From Hyphomonas sp. TMED17 (GTDB taxonomy: Bacteria > Pseudomonadota > Alphaproteobacteria > Caulobacterales > Hyphomonadaceae): DNA of 57,128 nt. The translations under genes were made by a program, and so were the position numbers. Below the pieces are notes generated by a model. The model did not search any database. It was not told where the DNA came from and saw nothing but the letters and a program-made list of their open reading frames with translations. Positions 1 through 9,488 of the stretch are shown piece by piece (the first letter of the stretch is position 1; the number at the start of each line of letters is the position of its first letter). The stretch spans positions 51,767 to 108,894 of the forward strand of contig NHBW01000008.1 of NCBI GenBank assembly GCA_002172915.1, in the 5' to 3' direction.

Positions 1-318
1 CGGCGGTATAATGTTAATGCCGATACCGCGGCCGGTGCGATCGCCGCCGCGCTCGGGGCCAAACGTTTGCTATTGCTAACCGATATTGCCGGTGTACTCG
101 ATCATTACGGAAACCTGATCCGGGAACTCGGCCAAGACCAGATCGCCGAGTTAATCGATCAGGGCGTTGTCAAAGGCGGCATGATCCCGAAACTGGAAAC
201 CGCTGCGGAAGTTGTTAGAAATGGTGTTGGCGGGTCTGTCATTTTAGATGGCCGGGCAAAAAATGCCCTGCTTATGGAGTTGTTTACCGAACATGGTGCT
301 GGCACAATTGTTTACTAA
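1..318 (+). CDS. argB: Acetylglutamate kinase, C-terminal part (5' end outside window)
   Basis: ArgB phosphorylates N-acetyl-L-glutamate, the second step of arginine synthesis, in the cytosol. The reading frame is open from base 1 and begins inside the protein. The segment [18 protein letters not shown] followed by [12 protein letters not shown] is the conserved nucleotide/substrate site of the amino-acid kinase fold. The later [11 protein letters not shown] and SVILDGR motifs are also typical of the family, and the C-terminus looks complete. The N-terminal half lies upstream of the window. The next gene starts inside its last codons, so the two are probably co-transcribed. Confidence 0.95.
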   Translation, partial: RRYNVNADTAAGAIAAALGAKRLLLLTDIAGVLDHYGNLIRELGQDQIAELIDQGVVKGGMIPKLETAAEVVRNGVGGSVILDGRAKNALLMELFTEHGAGTIVY

Positions 319-1363
319 AGCAACCTTACTCGCGGCCCGTTCCATCCGGCTAATTCTGACATTAGCAATGCTTTCGTTATCAAGTCCGGCACTGATGGCG
401 CAGGATCGTTCCGACGATGGCTGGTCTGTCTGCAATTATACAAGCTACATCATTGAAACCGCCATAGGTCACTTCGACGAGCAACGCACCGTAATTAATG
501 GCTGGTCGCGACTTCGCCCCGGCGCGTGCGAGATTGTGCTTGCCGCGCCTCTGAAACCCGGTGTCCACTATTTGCACGGCCGTTCTTCAATCGCTTATCA
601 TGACGGGCAGCGCTTGTGGCGTGGAGATGTTCCTCTCTGTATCGATCCGACCGGCAGCTTCTCAGTCGAAAACATGCCCGATTGTTCCGTGCTTGGGCTT
701 ACAAATGCCGAGTTCATTCCGGTGATGATTGAAGATGAACGCAGCTGGGAGACCCTTTTTACCGAGACCGAAAACTGGAATAGAGACAAAGCCGCCGCAG
801 CTGGTGTCCAGCGCCTGCTAGACAGCGCCGGGGTTTATTCCGGCCAGATCGATGGTTATATCGGTCGCAGCACGCGGCGATCCATCGGTAATTTCCTAAG
901 ATCAAAAAACCTGGATGCATCCACCAGCGACGCTGATCTTATGGATATTCTCGAGCAGACAGCCGTCCAGAGAGGCCGCAATGTCGGGTTAAAATTCTGC
1001 AACCGCACCAGTCATGCGCTATGGGCGGCAATGGCACGGGAATCTGATGGCGAAGGCGAGAGCCAGGGCTGGTGGCAGATCGGCCAGGATAAATGCGTAA
1101 AAGTCATTGACCGCCCGATGCCGGACGAAACACATTTTGCTTTTGCCGAAATGCAGACTGAAGACGGAAAATTGTGGCGCCTTAAAAATGGCAACGAACC
1201 ATTCTGCTTATCACGGGCAAAATTTGTGATTACCGGTCGGACCCAATGTGAAGCATCGGCCTATCGAACCGGTCAGTTCATCGAAACAGCAGCGGTTGTC
1301 GATAATAGCATCGTTGTCGAGTTCTTTGACGACGACTTCGTTGATGTTAGCCATGACCGCTAG
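293..1363 (+). CDS. DUF1036-domain secreted protein with two DUF1036 halves
   Basis: The protein has about 356 residues, taking the ATG at 293, which overlaps the end of argB by 26 bases. An earlier in-frame ATG at 248 would place extra hydrophilic residues before the signal peptide and is less likely. Residues about 10-35 form a hydrophobic export signal ending near ALMAQD. Two similar modules follow. The first has [13 protein letters not shown] and a later [11 protein letters not shown]. The second has [14 protein letters not shown] and [10 protein letters not shown]. Both match the DUF1036 pattern of a Cys-Asn-x-Thr start and a later W...PG/Q..C. Between them, around residues 165-215, is a segment ([20 protein letters not shown]) resembling a peptidoglycan-binding helix bundle. 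The role is unknown; a periplasmic or envelope location is inferred. Confidence 0.8.
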   Translation: MVLAQLFTKATLLAARSIRLILTLAMLSLSSPALMAQDRSDDGWSVCNYTSYIIETAIGHFDEQRTVINGWSRLRPGACEIVLAAPLKPGVHYLHGRSSIAYHDGQRLWRGDVPLCIDPTGSFSVENMPDCSVLGLTNAEFIPVMIEDERSWETLFTETENWNRDKAAAAGVQRLLDSAGVYSGQIDGYIGRSTRRSIGNFLRSKNLDASTSDADLMDILEQTAVQRGRNVGLKFCNRTSHALWAAMARESDGEGESQGWWQIGQDKCVKVIDRPMPDETHFAFAEMQTEDGKLWRLKNGNEPFCLSRAKFVITGRTQCEASAYRTGQFIETAAVVDNSIVVEFFDDDFVDVSHDR

Positions 1364-1386
1364 ACCAGGCGACTGGGGACACAAAT

Positions 1387-2073
1387 ATGATTGATTTAAC
1401 TGATCGCAACATTTGGGTATTTGATCTCGACAACACGCTGTATCCGGCTGAATGCGATCTGTTTGCGCAAATTGATGTGAAAATGACAGATTTCGTTGCC
1501 GGCTTTCTCGGTCTCGACAGATCAGAAGCCCGTGCGATCCAAAAGAAATACTATGCCGAGCACGGCACGACTTTGAATGGGTTGATGACGGTTCACAATA
1601 TGGACCCGGCTGACTTTCTTGCACATGTACACGAAATCGATCTGTCTCCGATACCGGCGATGCCGAAGCTCGCCGACCGGATACAGGCGCTGCCCGGACA
1701 GAAATTTATCTATACGAACGGCTCCAAACGACACGCAGAGCGCGTCTCCGACCATATGGGCCTCAGCCACCTGTTTGATGGCAGCTTCGGTATAGAAGAC
1801 AGCCTATATACACCGAAACCTGAGCCGGTCGCCTATGACCGGTTTTGTAATCATTTCGATATCGCGCCACACCGCTCAGTTTTTTTCGAAGATCTTGCCC
1901 GCAATCTGATCCCGGCCCACCAGATGGGTTTCAAAACGGTTCTTGTTCAATCAGACAAGGACTGGAGTCACGAACCAGAAAGTGTTCGCCCGGCAATTAG
2001 TGGGGATGACCTTCCGCCCGAGATCGATTATGTGACCGATAACTTATCCGATTTCCTACATTCCCTGGTCTGA
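1387..2073 (+). CDS. HAD-superfamily pyrimidine 5'-nucleotidase (SDT1-like)
   Basis: A 228-residue cytosolic HAD phosphatase. Motif I is DLDNTLY at residues 13-19, whose first Asp would be the phospho-acceptor. Motif II is IYTNGSKRHA near residue 107, motif III the Lys in YTPKPEP, and motif IV FFEDLARNL near 166. This set is typical of the SDT1/YjjG-like pyrimidine 5'-nucleotidases, which dephosphorylate UMP/CMP or related nucleotides. In alphaproteobacteria this gene commonly sits between argB and dapD, as here. Substrate choice cannot be read from the sequence. Confidence 0.88.
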   Translation: MIDLTDRNIWVFDLDNTLYPAECDLFAQIDVKMTDFVAGFLGLDRSEARAIQKKYYAEHGTTLNGLMTVHNMDPADFLAHVHEIDLSPIPAMPKLADRIQALPGQKFIYTNGSKRHAERVSDHMGLSHLFDGSFGIEDSLYTPKPEPVAYDRFCNHFDIAPHRSVFFEDLARNLIPAHQMGFKTVLVQSDKDWSHEPESVRPAISGDDLPPEIDYVTDNLSDFLHSLV

Positions 2074-2109
2074 AACATTACCAGCCGGTCCTATCAGAAA
2101 GACGTACGC

Positions 2110-2937
2110 ATGCACGAGAGTTTAGCCGCAAAGATCGAACAATTATGGGAGCAACGAGACACCCTTAACGTCGGCGCTCCGGATGATACTAAGGCGGCGG
2201 TAAACGCGGCCATCGAGCTACTGGACTCCGGCCAGGCCCGGGTCGCACAACGCGCCGACAATGGCGAGTGGACAGTCAATCAGTGGTTAAAGAAAGCCGT
2301 CGTGATGTCATTCAGGCTAACGCCGAACCAGATCATTTCTGGTGGAGTGAATGGCGGCCCATGGTTTGACAAAGTGCCGTCGAAATTTGACGGATGGAGT
2401 AGCGAAGATTTTAAAGCTGCCGGGTTTCGTGCCGTACCCCCGGCCGCCGTCAGACGCGGTTCGTTTGTTGCAAAAGACGTCGTTCTAATGCCGTCTTACG
2501 TAAATATCGGTGCTAATATCGGACAGGGGACCATGATCGACACATGGGCCTCCATCGGTTCCTGCGCACAGATCGGCGCACATTGCCATATTTCAGCCGG
2601 CGCCGGGATTGGCGGCGTGCTTGAGCCATTGCAGGCCAACCCGACAATTATCGAAGACAATTGTTTTATCGGCGCCCGCTCGGAAGTCGTAGAAGGCGTT
2701 ATCGTTGGTGAAGGATCGGTTGTCGCAATGGGCGTCTTCATTACCCAGTCAACGAAAATTGTTGACCGTGGAACCGGCGAGATCATCTATGGACGTATCC
2801 CACCGTATTCCGTCGTAGTTCCCGGCAGCCTGCCGGACCCGAAAGGCGGCCCATCGCTTGCATGCGCTGTTATCGTTAAAACGGTTGATGCAAAGACACG
2901 CTCGAAAACCGGGATTAACGAGCTACTTCGAGACTAA
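2110..2937 (+). CDS. dapD: 2,3,4,5-tetrahydropyridine-2,6-dicarboxylate N-succinyltransferase
   Basis: DapD transfers succinyl from succinyl-CoA to tetrahydrodipicolinate in the succinylase branch of lysine and diaminopimelate synthesis. The 275-residue length is standard. A helical N-terminal part precedes a left-handed beta-helix built of hexapeptide repeats. Examples are [20 protein letters not shown] and [16 protein letters not shown], with the family signature IGGVLEP...[17 protein letters not shown]. The C-terminal [10 protein letters not shown] is also typical. It follows the nucleotidase on the same strand after 36 bases. The other dap genes are not in the window. Confidence 0.97.
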   Translation: MHESLAAKIEQLWEQRDTLNVGAPDDTKAAVNAAIELLDSGQARVAQRADNGEWTVNQWLKKAVVMSFRLTPNQIISGGVNGGPWFDKVPSKFDGWSSEDFKAAGFRAVPPAAVRRGSFVAKDVVLMPSYVNIGANIGQGTMIDTWASIGSCAQIGAHCHISAGAGIGGVLEPLQANPTIIEDNCFIGARSEVVEGVIVGEGSVVAMGVFITQSTKIVDRGTGEIIYGRIPPYSVVVPGSLPDPKGGPSLACAVIVKTVDAKTRSKTGINELLRD

Positions 2938-3079
2938 GGTCGGGGTTAATCTTACACCGTTTCTCAGCACCGGAAATACTGCTCAAGTATAATTGCGAAT
3001 AGGCGCGTTTTTGAGCCGAGGGGACTCGCCTTATACACGTAAGCGCGTATAATCTGGTGCAGACACAAGGAGTTTTTTT

Positions 3080-3664
3080 GTGACGATAGAAATAGCAGGT
3101 CGGCATATGGATGTAGGCGAAACGCTTACCTCGCGCGTCGCTGACGGTCTTAATATTGCCATCGAAAAATACTTTGACCGCGGCTTCAACGGTAATGTGA
3201 CGATTGAGAAGCTCGGTCACGAGATTATTGTTGATTGCAGTGTGCATCTTCCCTCGGGGATCACGCTTCAGTCCACCGGACGCGCCGGTGAACCATATGC
3301 GGCTTTACAGATCGCTCTGGATAAAATCGAAAAACGGGTTCGCCGTTACCACCGCCGGTTGAAAAACCATAATAAACAAACGCCGATGCCGTCAGAAGCG
3401 GTAACAGATTTTGTTATTCGCAGTGACGAAGACACCGAGCCGTCCGAGGCTGCAGATTCCGATGACGCACCGCTAATTATTGCGGAAACCGCCGCTCAAA
3501 TGAAAACCATGTCAGTCTCCGAAGCTGTCATGCAAATGGAATTATCTGAAATGCCTGCTGTACTTTTTCGAAATGCAAAGCATAAGGGCTTGAATATGGT
3601 TTTCCGCCGTGCGGATGGCCATATTGGCTGGGTGGACCCAGAAACCCCTTCGAAAACCTCTTAA
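3080..3664 (+). CDS. hpf: Long-form ribosome hibernation promoting factor
   Basis: A 194-residue protein starting at GTG 3080, preceded by AAGGAG. The N-terminal domain (residues 1-105) is the HPF/YfiA fold, with IEIAGRHMDVGETL and a basic KRVRRYHRRLK strand that would contact the 30S decoding site. An acidic linker follows. The C-terminal domain (from about residue 145) contains SVSEAVMQMELSEMPAVLFRNA...RADGHIGWVDP, the dimerisation domain of long HPF, which pairs 70S ribosomes into 100S particles in resting cells. It is followed by ptsN after 18 bases. A TATAAT hexamer sits at 3048-3053, but no matching -35 is visible. Confidence 0.95.
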   Translation: MTIEIAGRHMDVGETLTSRVADGLNIAIEKYFDRGFNGNVTIEKLGHEIIVDCSVHLPSGITLQSTGRAGEPYAALQIALDKIEKRVRRYHRRLKNHNKQTPMPSEAVTDFVIRSDEDTEPSEAADSDDAPLIIAETAAQMKTMSVSEAVMQMELSEMPAVLFRNAKHKGLNMVFRRADGHIGWVDPETPSKTS

Positions 3665-3682
3665 AGTCATAGGTTACAATAG

Positions 3683-4156
3683 ATGGCGCATGATCTCGCA
3701 CCCTTGCTGACGGATGGATTAATCCTACCGGTGTCGTCGGCGACCAGCCGCAAGCAAGTTCTCAAAATGCTGTCTGAGGCGCTCGGCAACAAATTAAATC
3801 TGGATTCAAGGACTATTCTCGACGCGGTTATCGAGCGGGAAAACCTCGGATCAACCGGCGTCGGCGAAGGCGTGGCGATCCCACATGCCCGGAATGTCGA
3901 GCTTACGGCTCCGATCGGCGCTTTTGTCCGGTTAGAAAATAGCGTTGATTTTGATGCGATTGATGGCCAGCCATGTGACCTGATATTTATGTTGCTGGCA
4001 CCGACAAGCTCAGGCGCAGATCACCTCAGGGCGCTAGCCCAAGTTAGCCGGGCCTTCCGTAATTCGAATTTACGCAAAACGCTACGTAGCGCCGAAACAG
4101 CCGACGAGCTGCGGCTATTACTGTGCCCCAACGGTCTGCTGCAAAACGCCAGCTAA
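3683..4156 (+). CDS. ptsN: PTS IIA-like nitrogen-regulatory protein
   Basis: EIIA-Ntr is the last phosphoryl acceptor of the nitrogen PTS (EI-Ntr, NPr, EIIA-Ntr), which regulates rather than transports. The 157-residue protein has the phospho-histidine motif GVGEGVAIPHAR around residues 57-68, and DLIFMLLAPTSSGADHLRALAQVSR in the second half, both family hallmarks. It directly follows hpf, an arrangement common in proteobacteria. Kinase partners are outside the window. Confidence 0.95.
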   Translation: MAHDLAPLLTDGLILPVSSATSRKQVLKMLSEALGNKLNLDSRTILDAVIERENLGSTGVGEGVAIPHARNVELTAPIGAFVRLENSVDFDAIDGQPCDLIFMLLAPTSSGADHLRALAQVSRAFRNSNLRKTLRSAETADELRLLLCPNGLLQNAS

Positions 4157-4477
4157 GCTAACAGCCTCTAAATCGTGCCCACCCGCGCAGCCGGCGGTAT
4201 CCGCTTGCCACTTTGGCAAATACCGGCAGGTGGGCCATACCGAACACATATGAGCTCATAGGCGCCAGTCGAATACATGTCGGATTATTGGAACCGCATA
4301 AGGCAACCGAGACGCAGAAATCATAAGGCCCGCTGCTAATTCCGCATACTGGTTCGGGGGTAAAAACGTCAATTCTACCACAAAATGGCCATGCGAGGCT
4401 AATTTGCCTGTCGCAAAACGCTACACCGACTTGAACAACTCGTCTGACGCAGAACACAGACCATGCCCGCCAAGCAG
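4157..4477. other. Intergenic, no recognisable gene (321 bp)
   Basis: This spacer lies between the 3' ends of ptsN and the facing minus-strand GNAT-like gene. An open frame on the minus strand across 4158-4457 is cysteine-rich and has no domain-like pattern, so it is not called. No strong hairpin followed by T residues was seen. Confidence 0.4.
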
Positions 4478-4996
4478 TTAATCATTTGGCCGTGGCTCGA
4501 CCCGTGCATGCGAGAACCATTTGACGAAAACGGGCCGGTTTTTCTTGTTGAAAGCAGCGAGATACTCGCCACCGCCCGGATAGGGAATATTGCCACGATG
4601 GTCAAAGCGATTGGTTTCAAGGACATATAGCACGCCTACAAGCCCTTCTGCCGGGTTCTCTTGCGACCAGCCTTCAAGATAATCAAATGCCGCCTCACCG
4701 AGCATAACCGGCACCCGCCTGTTCCGGTAATCTGGCGCGGTCGACGCATTAATAAAGCTGAATTTGAGATCGTCTCTGAAAAACCTTCCAATGGCGGCGC
4801 TCAAGACACCGACAACTTTCCCCTGATGCAAGGCTATCGAAACGACTGTCGGCAAACGATTTTTGACGAGTTCGGGGTCCGATAGAATATTATGCTCCGC
4901 CCAGTACTCTATAATCTTGTCGCTGATATCGGCCGGGCAATTGCGCCAGACAATTTTCACCTCGATATCATCAACATCAGTCATCTGCTTCCCCAT
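4478..4996 (-). CDS. GNAT-like uncharacterised protein
   Basis: 172 residues. The layout resembles a GNAT acyltransferase: an early strand-helix (ADISDKIIEYWAEHNIL), a strand pair with GKVVGVLSAAIG, then STAPDYRNRRVPVMLGEAAFDYLEGW, which sits where GNATs carry the acyl-CoA loop and alpha-3 helix, and a C-terminal NKKNRPVFVKWFSH. The exact Q/R-x-x-G-x-G/A loop is not clean, so activity is uncertain. Two ATG starts are possible, 4996 and 4984, and neither has a decisive ribosome-binding site. It stands alone, convergent with ptsN. Confidence 0.55.
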   Translation of the reverse strand: MGKQMTDVDDIEVKIVWRNCPADISDKIIEYWAEHNILSDPELVKNRLPTVVSIALHQGKVVGVLSAAIGRFFRDDLKFSFINASTAPDYRNRRVPVMLGEAAFDYLEGWSQENPAEGLVGVLYVLETNRFDHRGNIPYPGGGEYLAAFNKKNRPVFVKWFSHARVEPRPND

Positions 4997-5284
4997 GCAC
5001 CTTTTCTATTCACCCCGATAAGGCCGCCTCCCACCATGCCAGTGCTTTATGCCCGGAACAACCATCATTGTGCCGGCGCTTGATCGCCATGATTTTCAAC
5101 CAAACCGCGCCCCCGCGGGCATGATATCTTGCGTCGCCAGAACCGCCCGGTCAATGCGAAGCAAATTTCACAACACGCATGACGGGTGTCCCCGAAAGAC
5201 ATCGGCGCCATCGTAACTTGTTTGCAAGCGTCACTGTTCAACACCTGTGCCAGCCGCTCCGAGCGACCGTCACCAGGCCGTTGC

Positions 5285-6304
5285 TTAATCGATACGATCT
5301 TCCACCAGGCGGGGATCACCGGCAGGAACAACATATTGCTCGGCCAATGCCGCCCATTCGACCCGAAGCAGGAAACGCTTCATATCAGCAAGCGAGATTG
5401 CAGCAATTTCCTCATGCGGCAAATGCCCGACATTGTCATAGATAATATTTTGAGCTTCGGGCACCGCTGCCATACTTGCGTCTGCATTGGCAACATCGAC
5501 CAGACCGTCATTACGTCCCCACATTAGCAGTATCGGCATATCCAGACCGGCAGTATCGAGGATGTCTTCAAACGTGCGTGGTCGCGTCAATAATGCAAAC
5601 ATGGTCGCGCGATGTCCGGGCGCTCGCGATAATGCAATATAACGCTCTACCATTTCTTCAGTTGCAAAACTTGGATCAAAAAACGATTCCTCGAGCTCCG
5701 ATCTGGTAAGACCGGACAGGTCGAGATCACGAAGTAAACGGCCAAGAACCGGCGCTCTCAACAGGCTGAAAATCAAATACTGGCCTTGCGATTCATGCCG
5801 CGCCTGCGCCAGCCCGCTCGAACCGACCAAAGCGAGACCTTCGACTCTCTCCGGCGCAGCAACCGCCATACGCGCAACCACATTGCCACCCAGCGAGCTG
5901 CCGACAAGCGTCATTGTCTCAACCTCTCGGGCTGCAAGCAGCTCGAACACCACATCTGAAAACCGCTCAGTCGTCGCCATATCTGGCGACTCCGCCCGGC
6001 TAAGTCCATGTCCGGGCAAATCAACCGAGATTACCCTATACTCGTCCTTAAGCTCGTTTCGCCAGTTTTCCCACGTATGCAAAGATGCTGCAAATCCGTG
6101 CACGAGCACAATGACCGCCCGGTTGCGCTGACCGCTATCAGTATAATGAATTTTCAGACCACTCTCGAGGGTCATGAATTGGGAGTCCTGATCGGCATAG
6201 ACCGCCTCCAGCTCTTCATACGGGATGTCCGGCTTGCTCAACGCCAGAAGCGCCACACACAAAAGCGCAAATACGCCCAGAACTATCGCAATAGCACGTC
6301 TCAA
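5285..6304 (-). CDS. Membrane-anchored or exported alpha/beta hydrolase
   Basis: 339 residues. The N-terminus (RRAIAIVLGVFALLCVALLAL) is a signal anchor. The hydrolase core has VHGFAASLHTWENW as the oxyanion segment, DLPGHGLS, the nucleophile elbow GSSLGG (catalytic Ser), a late Asp in LLMWGRNDGLVD and the catalytic His in NVGHLPHEE. This is a complete Ser-Asp-His triad of the epoxide hydrolase/esterase/lipase type. A helical cap lies between residues about 175 and 250. The substrate is unknown. It stands about 65 bases downstream of the MoeB-like gene on the same strand and may be read with it. Confidence 0.85.
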   Translation of the reverse strand: MRRAIAIVLGVFALLCVALLALSKPDIPYEELEAVYADQDSQFMTLESGLKIHYTDSGQRNRAVIVLVHGFAASLHTWENWRNELKDEYRVISVDLPGHGLSRAESPDMATTERFSDVVFELLAAREVETMTLVGSSLGGNVVARMAVAAPERVEGLALVGSSGLAQARHESQGQYLIFSLLRAPVLGRLLRDLDLSGLTRSELEESFFDPSFATEEMVERYIALSRAPGHRATMFALLTRPRTFEDILDTAGLDMPILLMWGRNDGLVDVANADASMAAVPEAQNIIYDNVGHLPHEEIAAISLADMKRFLLRVEWAALAEQYVVPAGDPRLVEDRID

Positions 6305-6369
6305 AGTCTCATCCCTTTCAATCCTCGATTGCTAAAATCGGCCATTACCCGAAAATATCAAAGAAAACA

Positions 6370-7110
6370 TCATCCCTGACAATGACGACATTCTCTGTCC
6401 GGAGATAATTTGACCGTGCGGCTGCTACCAGACAATCCATCAATAATTTGAACCTTGCCGACCGAAATATCACCCGCCCCGGTAATGATTTTTATCGTTT
6501 CAAGTGCCATCAAGCTGCCGATCTGACCTGTGAGTGCACCGACAATACCAACACCGTCACATGCCTCGGCTGCGGGTGGCGATTCAGGCACAAAACAGCG
6601 GTAACACGGTACCTGCGGCAGAACACCAGAGCCAAACACCGCGATCTGGCCACTCCACCTCGCGGCCGCACCAGAAACTAGATACCGGCCAGAATTATGG
6701 GCAATGTCATTCAGGATAAAACGTGTTTCGAAATTATCCGTCGCATCAATCAAAATATCGCCCGCCGGCTGCGATGATGCATCCAGCCGCTCAATCACCG
6801 CGGAAACTGATAATGAGGCATCGAGAGCGAGCAGGCGCTGTTTAAGACAATCAGCTTTCAACAGGCCAATATCTGACTCCTGGAACTGTATTTGCCGCTG
6901 AAGGTTGGACAAATCGACCGTATCATCATCCCAGACTTCAATCTCACCAATACCGGCCGCAGCGAGATAGAGACTGCAAATACCGCCCAGTGCACCCGCC
7001 CCGATCACTGAAACACGCGACGCCTGCAATTTCTGGAGACCGGGTCCGCCAATCTCTTTCAGGAGAATATGCCGTTTATGCCGTTCAAGATTGATATCAG
7101 AAGAAGCCAT
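6370..7110 (-). CDS. HesA/MoeB/ThiF-family adenylyltransferase
   Basis: An E1-like enzyme that adenylates the C-terminal Gly of a ubiquitin-fold sulfur carrier (MoaD or ThiS). Taking the ATG at 7110 gives 246 residues beginning ASSDINLERHKRHILL; a longer TTG start at 7179 adds a non-conserved tail. Visible motifs are the ATP loop VIGAGALGG, the DDDTVDLSNLQRQ acceptor segment with the R that reaches across the dimer, DATDNFETR, and two CxxC zinc pairs (PCYRCF and CRHC at the very C-terminus). There is no rhodanese domain. MoaD or ThiS partners are not nearby, so moeB and thiF cannot be told apart. Confidence 0.88.
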   Translation of the reverse strand: MASSDINLERHKRHILLKEIGGPGLQKLQASRVSVIGAGALGGICSLYLAAAGIGEIEVWDDDTVDLSNLQRQIQFQESDIGLLKADCLKQRLLALDASLSVSAVIERLDASSQPAGDILIDATDNFETRFILNDIAHNSGRYLVSGAAARWSGQIAVFGSGVLPQVPCYRCFVPESPPAAEACDGVGIVGALTGQIGSLMALETIKIITGAGDISVGKVQIIDGLSGSSRTVKLSPDRECRHCQG

Positions 7111-7218
7111 GAGCTGATCTAATCCATATTCATAAGAATGACGAGTATTAGTCGTTGGTGCGATTAGACTGCCATTCAAACCGCCGCCGGTTCACCATTA
7201 TGATGTCTCCGCGTAGAG

Positions 7219-8667
7219 GTGGCGAATGCCCTTCTCAAGGCAAAGACATTGCCGGTTTCGCTGCGAAAACGCCCCTCGCCTGCTCTGACAAATCCGATTA
7301 TGCATGAGGGGATGTCCGATTCATATGAAATCACAACGGCTGACACCGAACTGATCTATGAACGCGCCACAGATTTAGTGGCGCAAGGCGCGGGTGCGCA
7401 AGGCAATCTGTTTCTCACCGGCCGTGCCGGTACCGGCAAAACCACGATGCTCAGACAATTCATTGCCGAAGCCGGCGATAGCGCAATTGTTCTGGCACCC
7501 ACTGGCGTTGCAGCCATGAATGCCGGCGGCCAGACGCTTCACTCATTCTTCAAATTTCCGCCCCGGCTTATCGAGCCGCAAGACGCAAAGCGCCTGCGAA
7601 CAGCGCGCCTGATGAAAACCGCAAAAACACTGATTATCGACGAGGTTTCGATGGTCAGAGCTGATATGCTGGATGCAATCGACCGCTCGTTGAAACTGAA
7701 CCGTGGCTCGAAACGGCCATTTGGCGGAATCCGCATGATACTGGCAGGAGACCTGCATCAATTGCCGCCGGTCATTCGCGGTGACGAAATCGAAATTATG
7801 CAGGAACGCTATGGCGGCGGTTATTTCTTTAATGCCCCGGCCTTTCACGAAGCTGAGTTTTCACTGCTCGCACTCAAACATGTTTTCAGGCAGACCGATC
7901 CGCGCTTTATCAGCCTGCTGGGATCATTGCGGCAGGGACGACTGACTAGCTTCGAGCAGGAATTACTAAACTCGCTCGTATCGGAGCGGTCCGCCGTCGA
8001 AGCCAGCCAAACGCATATTGTGCTCACGCCGAACAATGCAAATGCGCACCGGATCAACCAGGCCCGGCTCGACGAGCTGCCCGGCGCGGAAAAAATATTC
8101 TCTGCTAAAGTCCAGGGCACATTCGAAGAGAAATCATTCCCGACAGATGGCGATCTCGCCCTGAAAATCGGCGCGCGCGTAATGCTTATCAAGAATGACC
8201 CCGAAGGGCGCTGGGTGAATGGTTCGCTCGCAAGTGTGGTGGATTACAATTCCGGTAATGTGATCGTCGAACTAAATGGACGTCATTATGAAATCGAGCC
8301 AGCAGCCTGGGAGAAGTATCGTTACTCTCTGGACACTAAAACCAATAAAATAGGACGGGAAATTGTTGGTACCTTTAAACAGGTCCCTCTGCGCCTCGCT
8401 TACGCGGTAACTATCCACAAAGCCCAGGGCCTGACACTGGATAAGGTCTTTATCGACTTCGATAATGGTATGTTTGCGCATGGACAGGCCTATGTCGCCT
8501 TTTCACGCGCGAGTTCACTCGACGGGCTTGAAATTTCGCGTCCCCTCAGATCCCGCGATCTAGTCATCGACAGGAGTGCTTTCGATTTCGGCCCCCTCGA
8601 CACAATTGAAGAAAATGAGTCCTATCTACTGGCCCAGTTTGCAAAAACGGATGATACGTTGGTGTGA
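7219..8667 (+). CDS. Pif1-like SF1B DNA helicase
   Basis: Up to 482 residues. Walker A is GRAGTGKTT, with motif Ia VLAPTGVAAMNAGGQTLHSF, the Pif1-like pattern. Walker B is LIIDEVSMV, motif III LAGDLHQLPP. The C-terminal half has FRQTD, then AYAVTIHKAQGLTLDKV and AYVAFSRASSLDGL, the UvrD_C_2-like end with the VI arginine. It would unwind DNA 5' to 3'. The start is uncertain: GTG 7219, ATG 7300 and ATG 7312 are all in frame, none with a well-spaced ribosome-binding site, and conserved sequence begins after residue 40. It lies opposite in strand to moeB and dut, which flank it. Confidence 0.88.
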   Translation: MANALLKAKTLPVSLRKRPSPALTNPIMHEGMSDSYEITTADTELIYERATDLVAQGAGAQGNLFLTGRAGTGKTTMLRQFIAEAGDSAIVLAPTGVAAMNAGGQTLHSFFKFPPRLIEPQDAKRLRTARLMKTAKTLIIDEVSMVRADMLDAIDRSLKLNRGSKRPFGGIRMILAGDLHQLPPVIRGDEIEIMQERYGGGYFFNAPAFHEAEFSLLALKHVFRQTDPRFISLLGSLRQGRLTSFEQELLNSLVSERSAVEASQTHIVLTPNNANAHRINQARLDELPGAEKIFSAKVQGTFEEKSFPTDGDLALKIGARVMLIKNDPEGRWVNGSLASVVDYNSGNVIVELNGRHYEIEPAAWEKYRYSLDTKTNKIGREIVGTFKQVPLRLAYAVTIHKAQGLTLDKVFIDFDNGMFAHGQAYVAFSRASSLDGLEISRPLRSRDLVIDRSAFDFGPLDTIEENESYLLAQFAKTDDTLV

Positions 8668-8981
8668 CCGCCGAAATCCCGGAATGAATGGCCCAGCAGA
8701 CGGCGCACAGCATTGTATTGAAATCGTCCCTTAAAAATACGGACCCGCCAGATCCGTTTGAAAAGTCAGACATTGTCGGTCGCCACTTTGCGACCTGGCT
8801 TGGTCCAGACCAAAAGCCGGCCACAATGCCCGACAGCACCGCATCATACTGCAAGCGGCAATGACGATACCCGACCCACCACCAAACCAGTCCGTCTTTA
8901 AGAACCGTCACCAGCCCATTTTAAAACATCATCACATCTGCAGCTAAGCAGCGTCATTCCCGCACAACTCACCGCAGCATG
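8668..8981. other. Intergenic, no recognisable gene (314 bp)
   Basis: Convergent spacer between the ends of the helicase and dut. An overlapping minus-strand frame runs into the helicase gene and looks like a shadow. No hairpin with a T tract was found by eye. Confidence 0.4.
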
Positions 8982-9437
8982 TTAACGCCCGGTGCTGCCA
9001 AATCCGCCAGCGCCACGTTCAGTATCGGGTAATTCGGAAACTTCCTGCCATTGGATACGGCTTACGGCCGCCAAAACAATCTGCCCGATGCGCTCACCAC
9101 GCGCGATGACAAAATCCGAAGCGCCATGATTGATCAAAATCACTTTCAATTCACCGCGATAATCGCTGTCGATTGTTCCCGGTGAATTCAAGCAGGTAAT
9201 GCCATGCTTTGCCGCTAATCCCGAGCGCGGCCGCATCTGGATTTCGTATCCCGACGGGATTGCAACACTCAAGCCGGTCGGAACCATGGCGCGCTCGCCA
9301 GGCTTGATTGTAACAGGCTTATCTTCTTCAACCGCAGCACGGACATCCATGCCAGCGGCACCTAATGTTTCATAAGCCGGCAATTGCAGGCCCTGAAAAT
9401 GCGGTAAAACCGCAATGGAAACAGCAATAGAACTCAT
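8982..9437 (-). CDS. dut: dUTP diphosphatase
   Basis: dUTPase hydrolyses dUTP to dUMP and pyrophosphate, keeping uracil out of DNA and feeding thymidylate synthesis. At 151 residues it has all five trimeric dUTPase motifs: [29 protein letters not shown] with the catalytic Asp, GERIGQIVL, and the flexible C-terminal arm [10 protein letters not shown]. It lies 51 bases downstream of coaBC on the same strand, the usual alphaproteobacterial pairing. Confidence 0.97.
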   Translation of the reverse strand: MSSIAVSIAVLPHFQGLQLPAYETLGAAGMDVRAAVEEDKPVTIKPGERAMVPTGLSVAIPSGYEIQMRPRSGLAAKHGITCLNSPGTIDSDYRGELKVILINHGASDFVIARGERIGQIVLAAVSRIQWQEVSELPDTERGAGGFGSTGR

Positions 9438-9488
9438 TTCTCCAGAGGAATGGAGTCGGTGTCGGTCGTCAAGCCGATGGCGGCGCTA

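Noticed and set aside
3025-3053. Full promoter for hpf around TATAAT
   Set aside because: The -10 is good but no -35 stands at a workable distance.
4158-4457. 99-residue minus-strand frame
   Set aside because: Unusual Cys content, no domain pattern and no ribosome site.
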